Shown here in pieces: positions 1 to 5,436 of a DNA stretch of 5,436 bases (its first letter is position 1; the number at the start of each line of letters is the position of its first letter). The stretch spans positions 6,533 through 11,968 of the forward strand of contig MGON01000104.1 in NCBI GenBank assembly GCA_001795345.1, in the 5' to 3' direction. The notes under the pieces were generated by a model. It searched no databases and was not told the DNA's origin. It was given only the letters and a program-made list of their open reading frames with translations. The position numbers and the translations under genes were made by a program. This DNA is from Chloroflexi bacterium RIFCSPLOWO2_02_FULL_71_16. Lineage in GTDB: Bacteria; Chloroflexota; Limnocylindria; P2-11E.

Positions 1-71
1 AGTAGGTGATCGAGCGGAGCGAGGCGGCGCAGGCCGGCGACGCGAAGCGAGCCGGACGAGCGCGATAAGAG
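1..71. other. Short leader upstream of the PHP gene, no assignable gene
   Basis: No protein can be assigned to this stretch. An in-frame TAA at 66-68 sits two codons before the PHP start codon, so that gene cannot extend upstream. The stretch could be intergenic, or could contain the end of a gene lying left of the window: a TAG at 3-5 and a TGA at 7-9 are available stops in two frames. It holds the near-repeat GCGRAGCGAG twice and a small potential hairpin (CCGGC 34-38 with GCCGG 51-55). No convincing Shine-Dalgarno or promoter is visible; only AAGAG directly abuts the ATG at 72. Confidence 0.5.
14..51 (+). repeat. Direct near-repeat GCGRAGCGAG, two copies
   Basis: The 10-mer GCGGAGCGAG at 14-23 recurs as GCGAAGCGAG at 42-51, a 9/10 match offset by 28 bases. 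The second copy contains GCGAAGC (42-48), a sequence known to form an unusually stable single-stranded DNA mini-hairpin. Two copies in GC-rich DNA could be chance. It could also be one unit of a dispersed genomic repeat, but only a genome-wide search would show that. Confidence 0.25.
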
Positions 72-812
72 ATGGGCAGGGCCGACATGCAGCTGCACAC
101 CGACCTCGGCGACGGGCTGTCGCCACCGGAGGCCATCCTCGACGCGGCGGAGCACGCGAGCCTCGACGTGATCGCCATCACCGACCACGACGACATCCGC
201 GCGTCGTTCCTGACGCGCGACCTGGCCGCGAAGCGCGGATCCGCCGTCGAGGTGATCGCCGGGATCGAGGTGACGACGCGCTCCGGTCACCTGCTCGCGC
301 TCTTCGTGGAGGATGAGATCCCGATGCTGCGGCCGCTCGACGAGACGATCCTTCGCGTCCACGAGCTCGGCGGCATCGCCGTGGTGCCGCACCCGCTCTC
401 TTACCTCACTTTCTCCGTGGGTGAGCGATCGCTGCGGGACCTCGCCGAGCGAGGCGACGACACCTTCTTCGTCGATGGGATCGAGCTGCGGAATCCCTCG
501 TACGCCGGGCGGGTCCGGGCAGCGCGCGCGGAGTGGCTGAACGCGCACGTCCTCCGCGTGGCGCAGACGGGATCGAGCGACGCCCATCACGCCGCACTGG
601 TAGGGACGGCGTGGACCCAGTTCGAGGGCACGACGGCCGCGCAGCTGCGCGCCGCCATCGCGGCGCGGGCGACGGTAGCGGCCGGACGGCGGTGGACGCT
701 CCGGGAGCATCTCGACGGCGCTCTCCGGCAGCAGTGGCGGTCGATGCTGCGTGACCCGGCGAAGCGGGTGTGGCGCCGCTATGCGCGACCCGCCCCGGCC
801 CGCAAGCGATGA
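72..812 (+). CDS. PHP domain-containing protein, probable metal-dependent phosphoesterase
   Basis: A 246-residue protein that is essentially one PHP (polymerase and histidinol phosphatase) domain, a TIM-barrel-like fold that hydrolyses phosphoesters using a metal cluster. Visible family motifs in order: DMQLHT with GDG (residues 5-15), ITDHD (36-40), GIEV (64-67) followed by a histidine at 73, VVPHP (104-108), and SSDAH (168-172). The first motif is normally D-x-H-x-H; here Gln7 replaces the first histidine, while His9, Asp38, His39, Glu66, His73, His107, Asp170 and His172 are kept. There is no signal peptide or membrane segment, so it is probably cytoplasmic. Residues about 206-246 form a very basic tail. 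The start at 72 is chosen because an in-frame stop lies at 66-68, and because the next Met (residue 6) would remove Asp5 of motif 1. Its stop overlaps the glycosyltransferase start (ATGA), suggesting co-translation. The substrate cannot be told; a phosphosugar, inositol-phosphate or nucleotide phosphoester are all possible. Confidence 0.9.
   Translation: MGRADMQLHTDLGDGLSPPEAILDAAEHASLDVIAITDHDDIRASFLTRDLAAKRGSAVEVIAGIEVTTRSGHLLALFVEDEIPMLRPLDETILRVHELGGIAVVPHPLSYLTFSVGERSLRDLAERGDDTFFVDGIELRNPSYAGRVRAARAEWLNAHVLRVAQTGSSDAHHAALVGTAWTQFEGTTAAQLRAAIAARATVAAGRRWTLREHLDGALRQQWRSMLRDPAKRVWRRYARPAPARKR
809..812 (+). other. ATGA stop/start overlap of PHP and glycosyltransferase genes
   Basis: The PHP stop TGA (810-812) shares bases with the ATG (809-811) of the glycosyltransferase. 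The bases before this ATG are C-rich and show no GGAG-like sequence, so initiation probably depends on ribosomes terminating on the PHP gene. An in-frame ATG at 770 exists, but it would add 13 residues ahead of the conserved MKIGIVSPY N-terminus of the family, so 809 is preferred. Confidence 0.8.
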
Positions 813-1927
813 AGATCGGGATCGTCTCGCCCTACGCGTACCCACGGCCCGGCGGGGCGAACTCGTACATCCGCGAGTCCTATGAGCAGCTCACGGCGCT
901 CGGCCACGAGGTCCGCATCGTCACCGCGCCGTGGGGCGACGACCCGCCCGCGCAGGACGTGATCCAGATCGGGCAGGCCATCGCCATCCCCTACAACGGG
1001 AGCATCGGGAGGATCAGCCTCTCGCTCCGCCTCGAGTGGCTCGTCAACCGGATGCTGAAGCGCGAGGCGTTCGACGTCATCCACCATCACGAGCCGCTCG
1101 TGCCATTCCTGTCGATGCAGATCCTCGACCGCGCGAAGTGCCCGAACGTGGCGACCTTCCACGCATTCGGCGGATTCTCGCTCTCGTACTGGCTCGGCCG
1201 TCCGATCGGCTCGCACTACATGGGTAAGCTCGCCGCGCGGATCGCGGTGTCCAGTGCCGCGCGCCATTTCGTGTCCCAGTACTTCCCCGGCGAGTACCGG
1301 ATCATCCCGAACGGCGTCGACGTCAACTTCTTCTCGACCGCGCGGCCGTTCCCCGAGTACCGGGATGGCAAGGTCAACATCCTCTTCGTCGGCCGGGCGG
1401 AGCGGCGCAAGGGCGCCATGTACCTCCTCCGGGCCTACGCGGAGCTGAAGGCATCCCACCCGGAGACGCGGCTCATCCTCGCGACCGCGGGGCCCCAGCT
1501 CGGCGAGATGCGCCGCTTCGTCCGCCAGGAGCGTCTCGCCGACGTCCTCTTCGCCGGACGCGTGTCCGACCACGACAAGGCCCGCTTCCTGCGCACCGCG
1601 GACATCTTCTGCGCGCCATCGACGGGCCAGGAGTCCTTCGGGATCGTGCTCCTCGAGGCGATGGCGGCGGGCCGCGCCGTCGTCGCCTCCGACATCCACG
1701 GATACAAGAAGGTCGTACAGAGGAGTGTGACGGGCCTGCTCGTAGAGCCGAAGGACCCGAGCGCGCTGGCGGCGGCGTTGCGCCGCCTCGTCGAGGATCC
1801 CGCATTGCGGGAACGGCTCGGCGCGGCCGGGGCGCAGCGTGCCTCGGATTTCGACTGGGCGCACGTAGCCGCGCAGCTCGTCGACGTGTACGAAGAGGTC
1901 CTGGAGCGACGCGCTCGCGGCGTATAG
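809..1927 (+). CDS. Glycosyltransferase family 4 protein, PimA-like
   Basis: A 372-residue GT-B fold retaining glycosyltransferase. The N-terminal Rossmann domain opens with MKIGIVSPYAYPRPGG, with the family's GG loop at 15-16. HHHEPLVPFLS (92-102) and TFHAF (116-120, His118) closely resemble the acceptor-side motifs of mycobacterial PimA, which mannosylates phosphatidylinositol. The C-terminal donor-binding domain shows IIPNGVDV (165-172), FVGRAERRKG (193-202) with the phosphate-binding Arg/Lys, and the E-x7-E motif ESFGIVLLE (275-283), followed by AMAAGRAVVASDI. There is no transmembrane helix; such enzymes act at the inner face of the cytoplasmic membrane. Length matches the family. The donor is probably a nucleotide sugar and the acceptor possibly a lipid, but neither can be read from sequence. 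The gene is coupled to the PHP gene through an ATGA overlap and ends in TAG 43 bases before the transporter genes. Other GT4 roles in polysaccharide or glycolipid synthesis are equally possible, so no gene symbol is given. Confidence 0.93.
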   Translation: MKIGIVSPYAYPRPGGANSYIRESYEQLTALGHEVRIVTAPWGDDPPAQDVIQIGQAIAIPYNGSIGRISLSLRLEWLVNRMLKREAFDVIHHHEPLVPFLSMQILDRAKCPNVATFHAFGGFSLSYWLGRPIGSHYMGKLAARIAVSSAARHFVSQYFPGEYRIIPNGVDVNFFSTARPFPEYRDGKVNILFVGRAERRKGAMYLLRAYAELKASHPETRLILATAGPQLGEMRRFVRQERLADVLFAGRVSDHDKARFLRTADIFCAPSTGQESFGIVLLEAMAAGRAVVASDIHGYKKVVQRSVTGLLVEPKDPSALAAALRRLVEDPALRERLGAAGAQRASDFDWAHVAAQLVDVYEEVLERRARGV

Positions 1928-1928
1928 T
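1923..1928 (+). promoter_or_regulatory. Candidate -10 box (TATAGT) for the transporter operon
   Basis: TATAGT matches the sigma-70 -10 consensus at 5 of 6 positions and stands out in this GC-rich DNA. It overlaps the TAG stop of the glycosyltransferase. Transcription from it would begin near 1935, giving a leader of about 36 bases that includes the hairpin at 1944-1961. No good -35 element is seen 16-18 bases upstream, so the call is weak; an extended, activator-dependent or chance match is possible. Confidence 0.25.
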
Positions 1929-1943
1929 TCGCGCGATCAAAGG

Positions 1944-1961
1944 GCGCGGCGCCAGCCGCGC
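1944..1961 (+). other. Perfect 7-bp GC hairpin just upstream of the binding-protein RBS
   Basis: GCGCGGC (1944-1950) pairs with GCCGCGC (1955-1961) across the four-base loop GCCA. The stem ends exactly where the Shine-Dalgarno sequence begins. There is no T-run after it, so it is not a standard intrinsic terminator. It may keep the ribosome-binding site exposed next to a stable stem, protect the 5' end of the transporter mRNA, or weakly attenuate read-through from the glycosyltransferase. Regulatory role is inference. Confidence 0.5.
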
Positions 1962-1970
1962 GGGGAGGGA
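1962..1970 (+). promoter_or_regulatory. Strong Shine-Dalgarno of the substrate-binding protein gene
   Basis: GGGGAGGGA is the best ribosome-binding site in the window. Its GGAGG core (1964-1968) lies only 2 bases before the ATG at 1971 but 8 bases before the in-frame GTG at 1977. The optimum is about 5-9 bases, so GTG 1977 may be the true start. Using it removes just two residues and leaves the signal peptide intact. Confidence 0.7.
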
Positions 1971-3650
1971 ATGAACGTGCCGCAACGGATCCTGATGGCG
2001 TTCGCCGCGCTCTCGCTGATCGTCAGCGCGTGTACCCCGCAGCAGCCGGCCGCACCGACAGCCGCACCGCCCACCGCTGCCGGAGCTTCGCCGACCCAGG
2101 CGCCGCTCCCGACGGGCGAGACGCCCCGCATGGGCGGAGTGCTCACCTACATCGTGAGCGCGGCGCCGCCGACGTTCGACGGGCATCAGTCGACGACCTT
2201 CGCCACGCTGATGCCTGTCTCGCCGCACTACAGCCTCCTCTACAGGCTCGATCCTGCCGACAACGTCAGCAAGATCATCCCCGACGTCGCCGACGGTCTG
2301 CCTCAGGTGTCGAGCGACAAGCTCACCTACACCATCAAGCTCAAGAGCAACGTGAAGTTCCACGACGGGACGACGCTCACGAGCGCCGACGTGGTCGCGA
2401 CGTACCAGAAGATCATGAAGCCGCCGGAGGGCGTGACCAGCCCGCGTCAGGGCGTGTACGCGGCGGTCGAGTCCGTGACCGCTTCGGACCCGAGCACCGT
2501 GGTCTTCAAGCTGAAGTTCGCGGCGGGCTCGTTCCTCGCCAGCATCGCCTCGCCGTGGAACTACCTCTACAGCGCGGCGAAGCTGAAGGAGGACCCCAAG
2601 TTCTACGTCAAGAACATCATGGGAACGGGTCCCTTCACGTTCATCGAGTACGTGCCCGGATCGCACTGGTCAGGCCGCAAGTTCGCGGATTACTTCGACA
2701 AGCCCAAGCCGTACCTCGACGCCTACCGCGCCGTCATCATCGGTGACCCGGCCCGCCAGACGGCGGCCATCCGCAGCAAGCAGGCTCTGATCGAGTTCCG
2801 CGGCTTCACGCCGACGCAGCGTGACGAGCTGTCACGCGCCCTCGGCCAGGACCTGGCGATCCAGGAAGCCTCCTGGGTCTGCGTGAACTACGTCGCGTTC
2901 AACACCACCGTCAAGCCGTTCGACGACGAGCGCGTCCGCCGCGCTCTCACCCTCGCGGTCGACCGATGGTCGGGCGGAGAGGCGCTCTCGAAGCAGACCA
3001 TCGTGAAGGCCGTCGGCGGGCTCATGAGGCCGGGCGGTCCGTTCGCGATGTCCGACGCCGATCTCGAGAAGATCCCGGGCTTCTACCGGGACAACGCCAA
3101 GGCCGTCGAGGAGGCCAAGAAGCTCCTCGCCGACGCCGGTGTCGCGGACCTCACATTCAAGTTCCACAATCGCAACATCACCACGCCGTACGAGCCGGTC
3201 GCCCTCTTCCTGATCAACGAGTGGAAGAAGATCGGCGTGACCGCGACCCACGAGGTGAAGGAGACGGCGGCGTACCTCGCCGACCTCCGGAACAAGAACT
3301 TCGAGGTCGGGCTCGACTTCAACTGCGACTACTTCGACGAGCCGGACCTCCAGCTCTCGAAGTTCCGCTCCGCGAGCGGGCTCGGGAAGGGCCTGAACTT
3401 CTCGCACTACGACGACCCGAAGCTCGACGGGATGATCGACGCCCAGGCCAGGGAGACGGATCCCGAGAAGCGCAAGCAGCTGGTCTGGGAGATCGAGCGG
3501 TACGCCATGGGCGAGAAGGCCTGGATGGTGCCCGTGATCTGGTGGAACCGGATCATCCCGTACATCGCGACCGTCCGCGGCTACCGGATCGGATCGAACC
3601 ACTACACGACCATGGACATGGCGAACATCTGGATCGCTGAAGAGCGTTAG
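1971..3650 (+). CDS. ABC transporter substrate-binding lipoprotein, family 5 (peptide/nickel type)
   Basis: A 559-residue extracytoplasmic solute-binding protein of the SBP_bac_5 (DppA/OppA) type. The N-terminus is a lipoprotein signal: Arg6, a hydrophobic stretch (7-20) and the lipobox VSAC with Cys21 as the lipidation site. A Pro/Ala/Thr/Gln-rich linker (22-52) follows. The family signature is the FHDGTTLTSADVV segment (130-142). Further family hallmarks are GTGPFTFIEY (218-227), RVRRALTLAVDR (321-332), and the late HYDDPKLDGMID segment (479-490). The length is normal for the family. It would capture a peptide or similar solute outside the membrane and deliver it to the two permeases encoded next, 41 bases downstream. 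Substrate cannot be inferred, since this family also binds nickel, sugars and opines. The ATG at 1971 is used for the coordinates, although GTG at 1977 fits the Shine-Dalgarno spacing better. The gene appears intact, with no frameshift, and probably opens a transporter operon. Confidence 0.95.
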   Translation: MNVPQRILMAFAALSLIVSACTPQQPAAPTAAPPTAAGASPTQAPLPTGETPRMGGVLTYIVSAAPPTFDGHQSTTFATLMPVSPHYSLLYRLDPADNVSKIIPDVADGLPQVSSDKLTYTIKLKSNVKFHDGTTLTSADVVATYQKIMKPPEGVTSPRQGVYAAVESVTASDPSTVVFKLKFAAGSFLASIASPWNYLYSAAKLKEDPKFYVKNIMGTGPFTFIEYVPGSHWSGRKFADYFDKPKPYLDAYRAVIIGDPARQTAAIRSKQALIEFRGFTPTQRDELSRALGQDLAIQEASWVCVNYVAFNTTVKPFDDERVRRALTLAVDRWSGGEALSKQTIVKAVGGLMRPGGPFAMSDADLEKIPGFYRDNAKAVEEAKKLLADAGVADLTFKFHNRNITTPYEPVALFLINEWKKIGVTATHEVKETAAYLADLRNKNFEVGLDFNCDYFDEPDLQLSKFRSASGLGKGLNFSHYDDPKLDGMIDAQARETDPEKRKQLVWEIERYAMGEKAWMVPVIWWNRIIPYIATVRGYRIGSNHYTTMDMANIWIAEER

Positions 3651-3665
3651 CGACTAGCCAAAAGC

Positions 3666-3721
3666 CGGGAGCCGGTCGATGATGGCGCCGCATGCAGCGG
3701 TACATCATCGGCCGGCTCCTG
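3666..3721 (+). promoter_or_regulatory. Long stem-loop enclosing the start codon of the DppB-like gene
   Basis: Bases 3666-3684 pair with 3703-3721 as 19 consecutive pairs, including two G-U wobbles (3667/3720 and 3676/3711). The central left arm GGAGCCGGTCGATGATG (3668-3684) faces CATCATCGGCCGGCTCC (3703-3719). Inside the loop a second stem, CCGC (3688-3691) with GCGG (3697-3700), puts the start codon ATG (3692-3694) in a five-base apical loop. The left arm is non-coding; the right arm is codons 4-10 of the permease. The only GGGAG-like sequence near the start (3667-3671) is buried in the stem. There is no T-run, so it is not a terminator. A likely role is to lower or condition permease translation, or to protect the 3' end of the binding-protein mRNA; that role is inference. 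Confidence 0.65.
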
Positions 3722-4642
3722 TTGATGGTCCCCACCCTGCTCGGCGTCGCGATCCTGACGTTCGTGATCATGCGCGTCGTCCCCGGGGACGTCGTCGCCC
3801 TGCGCTACTCCCAGTCCGGATCGGTCCCGCAGGAGGTCATCGACCGCGAGCGTGACCAGCTCGGCCTGAACAAGCCCCTCCACGAGCAGTTCGCGGACTT
3901 CATGGGCGGGATCGTGCGCTTCGACTTCGGGAACTCGCTGTGGACGGGACGGCCGGTCACCGAGGAGATCAAGGGGCGTCTCGGGATCAGCATCGAGCTC
4001 GCGATCCTGTCGACCCTCCTCGCCACGGCCCTCGCGCTCCCGCTCGGGGTCATCGCGGCGGTGAAGCAGGACAGCTGGATCGACTACGTCATCCGGGTGT
4101 TCAGCATCGGCGGGCTCGCCATGCCCTCGTTCTGGCTGGGGATCCTCGCGATCCTCACGCTCGTGGTGCTGTTCCAGTGGGCGCCCCCGCTCATCTTCGT
4201 GCCCATCTGGGATGACCCGATCGAGAACCTCTCGCAGCTCATCTGGCCGGCCCTCGTGGTCGGATACCGCTACTCCGCGGTCGCGACCCGGATGACGCGG
4301 TCGTCGGTCCTCGAGGTGCTCCGCGACGACTACGTGCGGACCGCGCGCGCGAAGGGCCTCCGCGAGACGGTCGTGATCGTCCGCCACGCGCTGCGGAACT
4401 CGCTCCTCCCGGTCATCACGGTCATCAGCCTCGAGTTCGCCTTCCTGTTCGGCGGACTCGTCGTCACGGAGCAGGTCTTCAACGTGAACGGGCTCGGCAA
4501 GCTCCTGGTCGACGCCGTCGCCCAGCGCGACTACACGCTCGTGCAGGCGCTGGTGCTGCTCTTTTCGTTCGTCTTCGTGTTCGTGAACTTCATCGTGGAC
4601 GTCCTCTACGGCGTCCTCGATCCCCGGATCAGATACGGATGA
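3692..4642 (+). CDS. ABC transporter permease, DppB/OppB-like
   Basis: A 316-residue inner-membrane permease of the binding-protein-dependent transport family. The N-terminus MQRYIIGRLLLMVPTLLGVA leads into the first membrane helix (about 9-30), followed by the VPGD motif typical of DppB. The external segment contains LGLNKPLHEQFADF (57-70) and FDFGNSLWTGRPV (77-89), both characteristic of the family. Further helices lie at about 100-124, 135-163, 183-198, 237-260 and 283-307. The EAA loop that docks onto the ATPase is at about 212-240 (DDYVRTARAKGL, then RHALRNSLLP). The C-terminus GVLDPRIRYG is the usual DppB ending. The start at 3692 is the only sensible one, since an in-frame TGA lies at 3680-3682 and the family N-terminus begins here. 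No Shine-Dalgarno is found at normal spacing. It would pair with the DppC-like protein encoded next, overlapping by ATGA. Substrate is not predictable from the sequence. Confidence 0.95.
   Translation: MQRYIIGRLLLMVPTLLGVAILTFVIMRVVPGDVVALRYSQSGSVPQEVIDRERDQLGLNKPLHEQFADFMGGIVRFDFGNSLWTGRPVTEEIKGRLGISIELAILSTLLATALALPLGVIAAVKQDSWIDYVIRVFSIGGLAMPSFWLGILAILTLVVLFQWAPPLIFVPIWDDPIENLSQLIWPALVVGYRYSAVATRMTRSSVLEVLRDDYVRTARAKGLRETVVIVRHALRNSLLPVITVISLEFAFLFGGLVVTEQVFNVNGLGKLLVDAVAQRDYTLVQALVLLFSFVFVFVNFIVDVLYGVLDPRIRYG
4639..4642 (+). other. ATGA stop/start overlap of the two permease genes
   Basis: The DppB-like stop TGA (4640-4642) shares bases with the DppC-like ATG (4639-4641). The preceding bases contain no GGAG-like site, so initiation is probably coupled to termination on the first permease. 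This would keep the two halves of the membrane heterodimer near one-to-one. Confidence 0.8.
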
Positions 4643-5436
4643 CCCAGGCTGCCGCACCCCTCCCGACCCTCGGCGCGGAGGAGCTCGCCCGCCGGCGGTA
4701 TCTCGAGGACACGACCGCGCGGCGGTTCCGGCGAGCCGTCGTCGACTTCATCCAGAGGCGTCCGCTGGGGACGTTCGGCGCGGTGCTCATCATCGTCATG
4801 CTCCTGGCGGCGGCGTTCGCGGAGGTGGTCGCTCCCTACGGGCCGAACGAGGGCGAGTTCACCGGCCTGCCGACCGCGCCGAGCCTCGAGCATCTGCTCG
4901 GCACGGATGGATTCGGCCGTGACGTGTTCTCGCGCCTGATCTACGGGTCCCAGACCGCGCTCCTCGTCGGGTTCTCGTCATCGCTGGTCGGATCCACCCT
5001 CGGCCTGCTGTTCGGGGTCCTGGGGGCGTACTTCGGCGGCAAGACCGACGAGATCATCCAGCGGATCATGGACATCCTCATCTCGTTCCCGCTCATCGTC
5101 ATCGCCATCGCAGTCGTCGCGGCCCTCGGGCCGGGCACTCTGAACGTCATCGTGGCCATCACGCTGCCGGTCATCCCGCGCGTCGCGCGGGTCGTCCGCG
5201 CGAGCGGACTTGCCGTCGTGCGCATGCCGTATATCGAGGCCGCGCGCTCGGTCGGCGTGAGGGCGCCGCGGATCATGTTCCGGCACATCGTGCCGAACGT
5301 GTTCGCCCCCTACCTCATCATGCTCACCGCCTTCCTCGGGCAGGCCATCCTGCTCGAGGCGTCGCTGTCGTTCCTCGGCCTGGGCGTGGTCGAGCCCGAG
5401 CCGGCGTGGGGCCTGATGCTCCGCGGACAGGGCATG
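4639..5436 (+). CDS. ABC transporter permease, DppC/OppC-like (3' end beyond the window)
   Basis: An open frame of 266 codons with no stop before the window edge, so the C-terminus is missing (the family is usually around 280-320 residues). A polar, Arg-rich cytoplasmic N-terminus (1-42) precedes the first membrane helix (about 44-66). The hallmark HLLGTDGFGRDVFSRLIYG (85-103) identifies the DppC family. Helices follow at about 107-132, 144-163 and 167-183. The EAA loop at 200-220 reads EAARSVGV and then RHIVPN, the contact for the ATPase. Another helix lies at about 222-242, and SLSFLGLGV with the EPAWG segment (243-258) is typical of the C-terminal part. It would form the transport channel with the DppB-like protein. 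Its start is set by the ATGA overlap and the absence of other suitable starts near the family N-terminus. ATPase genes of DppD/DppF type are expected downstream. Confidence 0.95.
   Translation, partial: MTQAAAPLPTLGAEELARRRYLEDTTARRFRRAVVDFIQRRPLGTFGAVLIIVMLLAAAFAEVVAPYGPNEGEFTGLPTAPSLEHLLGTDGFGRDVFSRLIYGSQTALLVGFSSSLVGSTLGLLFGVLGAYFGGKTDEIIQRIMDILISFPLIVIAIAVVAALGPGTLNVIVAITLPVIPRVARVVRASGLAVVRMPYIEAARSVGVRAPRIMFRHIVPNVFAPYLIMLTAFLGQAILLEASLSFLGLGVVEPEPAWGLMLRGQGM

Noticed and set aside
770..808. Upstream ATG at 770 as start of the glycosyltransferase
   Set aside because: It would add 13 residues with no homology to the family N-terminus and overlap the PHP gene by 43 bases. The ATG at 809 gives the canonical N-terminus and an ATGA junction.
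779..1864. Long antisense open frame (361 codons) opposite the glycosyltransferase gene
   Set aside because: It mirrors a GC-rich gene in the opposite frame, with Arg/Glu/Asp/His-rich composition and no recognisable domain. The + strand GT4 motifs are unmistakable.
2049..2069. Short direct repeat GCCGCACCG (2049-2057 and 2061-2069)
   Set aside because: It encodes the Ala/Pro/Thr-rich linker after the lipidated cysteine, where such repetition is expected from composition.
1473..2666. Antisense open frame of 397 codons spanning the glycosyltransferase/binding-protein junction
   Set aside because: Low-complexity Arg/Gly/His composition, crosses two well-supported genes, no start signal and no family resemblance; a product of high GC content.
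3666..3721. Intrinsic terminator after the binding-protein gene
   Set aside because: The stem is long, but no T-run follows it and its right arm is permease coding sequence, so termination would remove the rest of the operon.
3679..3855. Out-of-frame 58-codon open frame beginning ATGATG, with GGGAG (3667-3671) seven bases upstream
   Set aside because: Spacing looks good for a small upstream ORF, but it overlaps the permease in another frame, is Arg/Pro/His-rich and has no family features. The ATG pair is better explained as part of the stem-loop arm.
3647..4657. Antisense open frame of 336 codons opposite the DppB-like gene
   Set aside because: Its Asp/Glu/His/Arg-rich composition is what an antisense read of hydrophobic permease codons gives; no independent evidence of coding.

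Overview
The window is 5.4 kb of GC-rich bacterial DNA. G- or C-ending codons dominate, and all recognisable genes are on the + strand and tightly packed. It looks like an ordinary chromosomal segment from a high-GC environmental bacterium. A Chloroflexota-like (or similar high-GC) source fits three things: a PimA-type glycosyltransferase, a lipoprotein with a Pro/Ala/Thr-rich linker, and the general gene style. That assignment is inference; there is no rRNA or other marker gene here.

Layout: (1) Bases 1-71 are a short, repeat-like leader with no assignable gene. (2) 72-812 encodes a PHP-domain metal-dependent phosphoesterase-like protein, and 809-1927 a GT4 family glycosyltransferase resembling PimA. 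Their stop and start codons overlap as ATGA, so they form a translationally coupled pair. (3) A 43-bp gap (1928-1970) holds a perfect 7-bp hairpin followed directly by the strongest Shine-Dalgarno sequence of the window. A TATAGT box lies over the glycosyltransferase stop codon. (4) 1971-3650 encodes a family 5 (peptide/nickel type) substrate-binding lipoprotein. 3692-4642 encodes a DppB-like permease. 4639 to the window end encodes a DppC-like permease that is cut off by the edge. The ATPase genes that normally complete such a transporter would lie downstream, outside the window.

Working together: the lipoprotein would capture an oligopeptide or similar solute outside the membrane and hand it to the DppB/DppC heterodimer for ATP-driven import. 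The PHP/glycosyltransferase pair looks like a separate unit, perhaps concerned with glycolipid or envelope glycoside formation.

The most unusual signal is not a gene. A 19-pair stem-loop (3666-3721) spans the start of the DppB-like gene and places its ATG in the apical loop. Its left arm is non-coding and its right arm is the first codons of the permease. The only strong Shine-Dalgarno sequence belongs to the binding protein, and both ATGA junctions lack one. The transcript therefore seems built to make much more binding protein than permease. I see no mobile element, CRISPR array, tRNA or rRNA, and no clear new multi-gene system.
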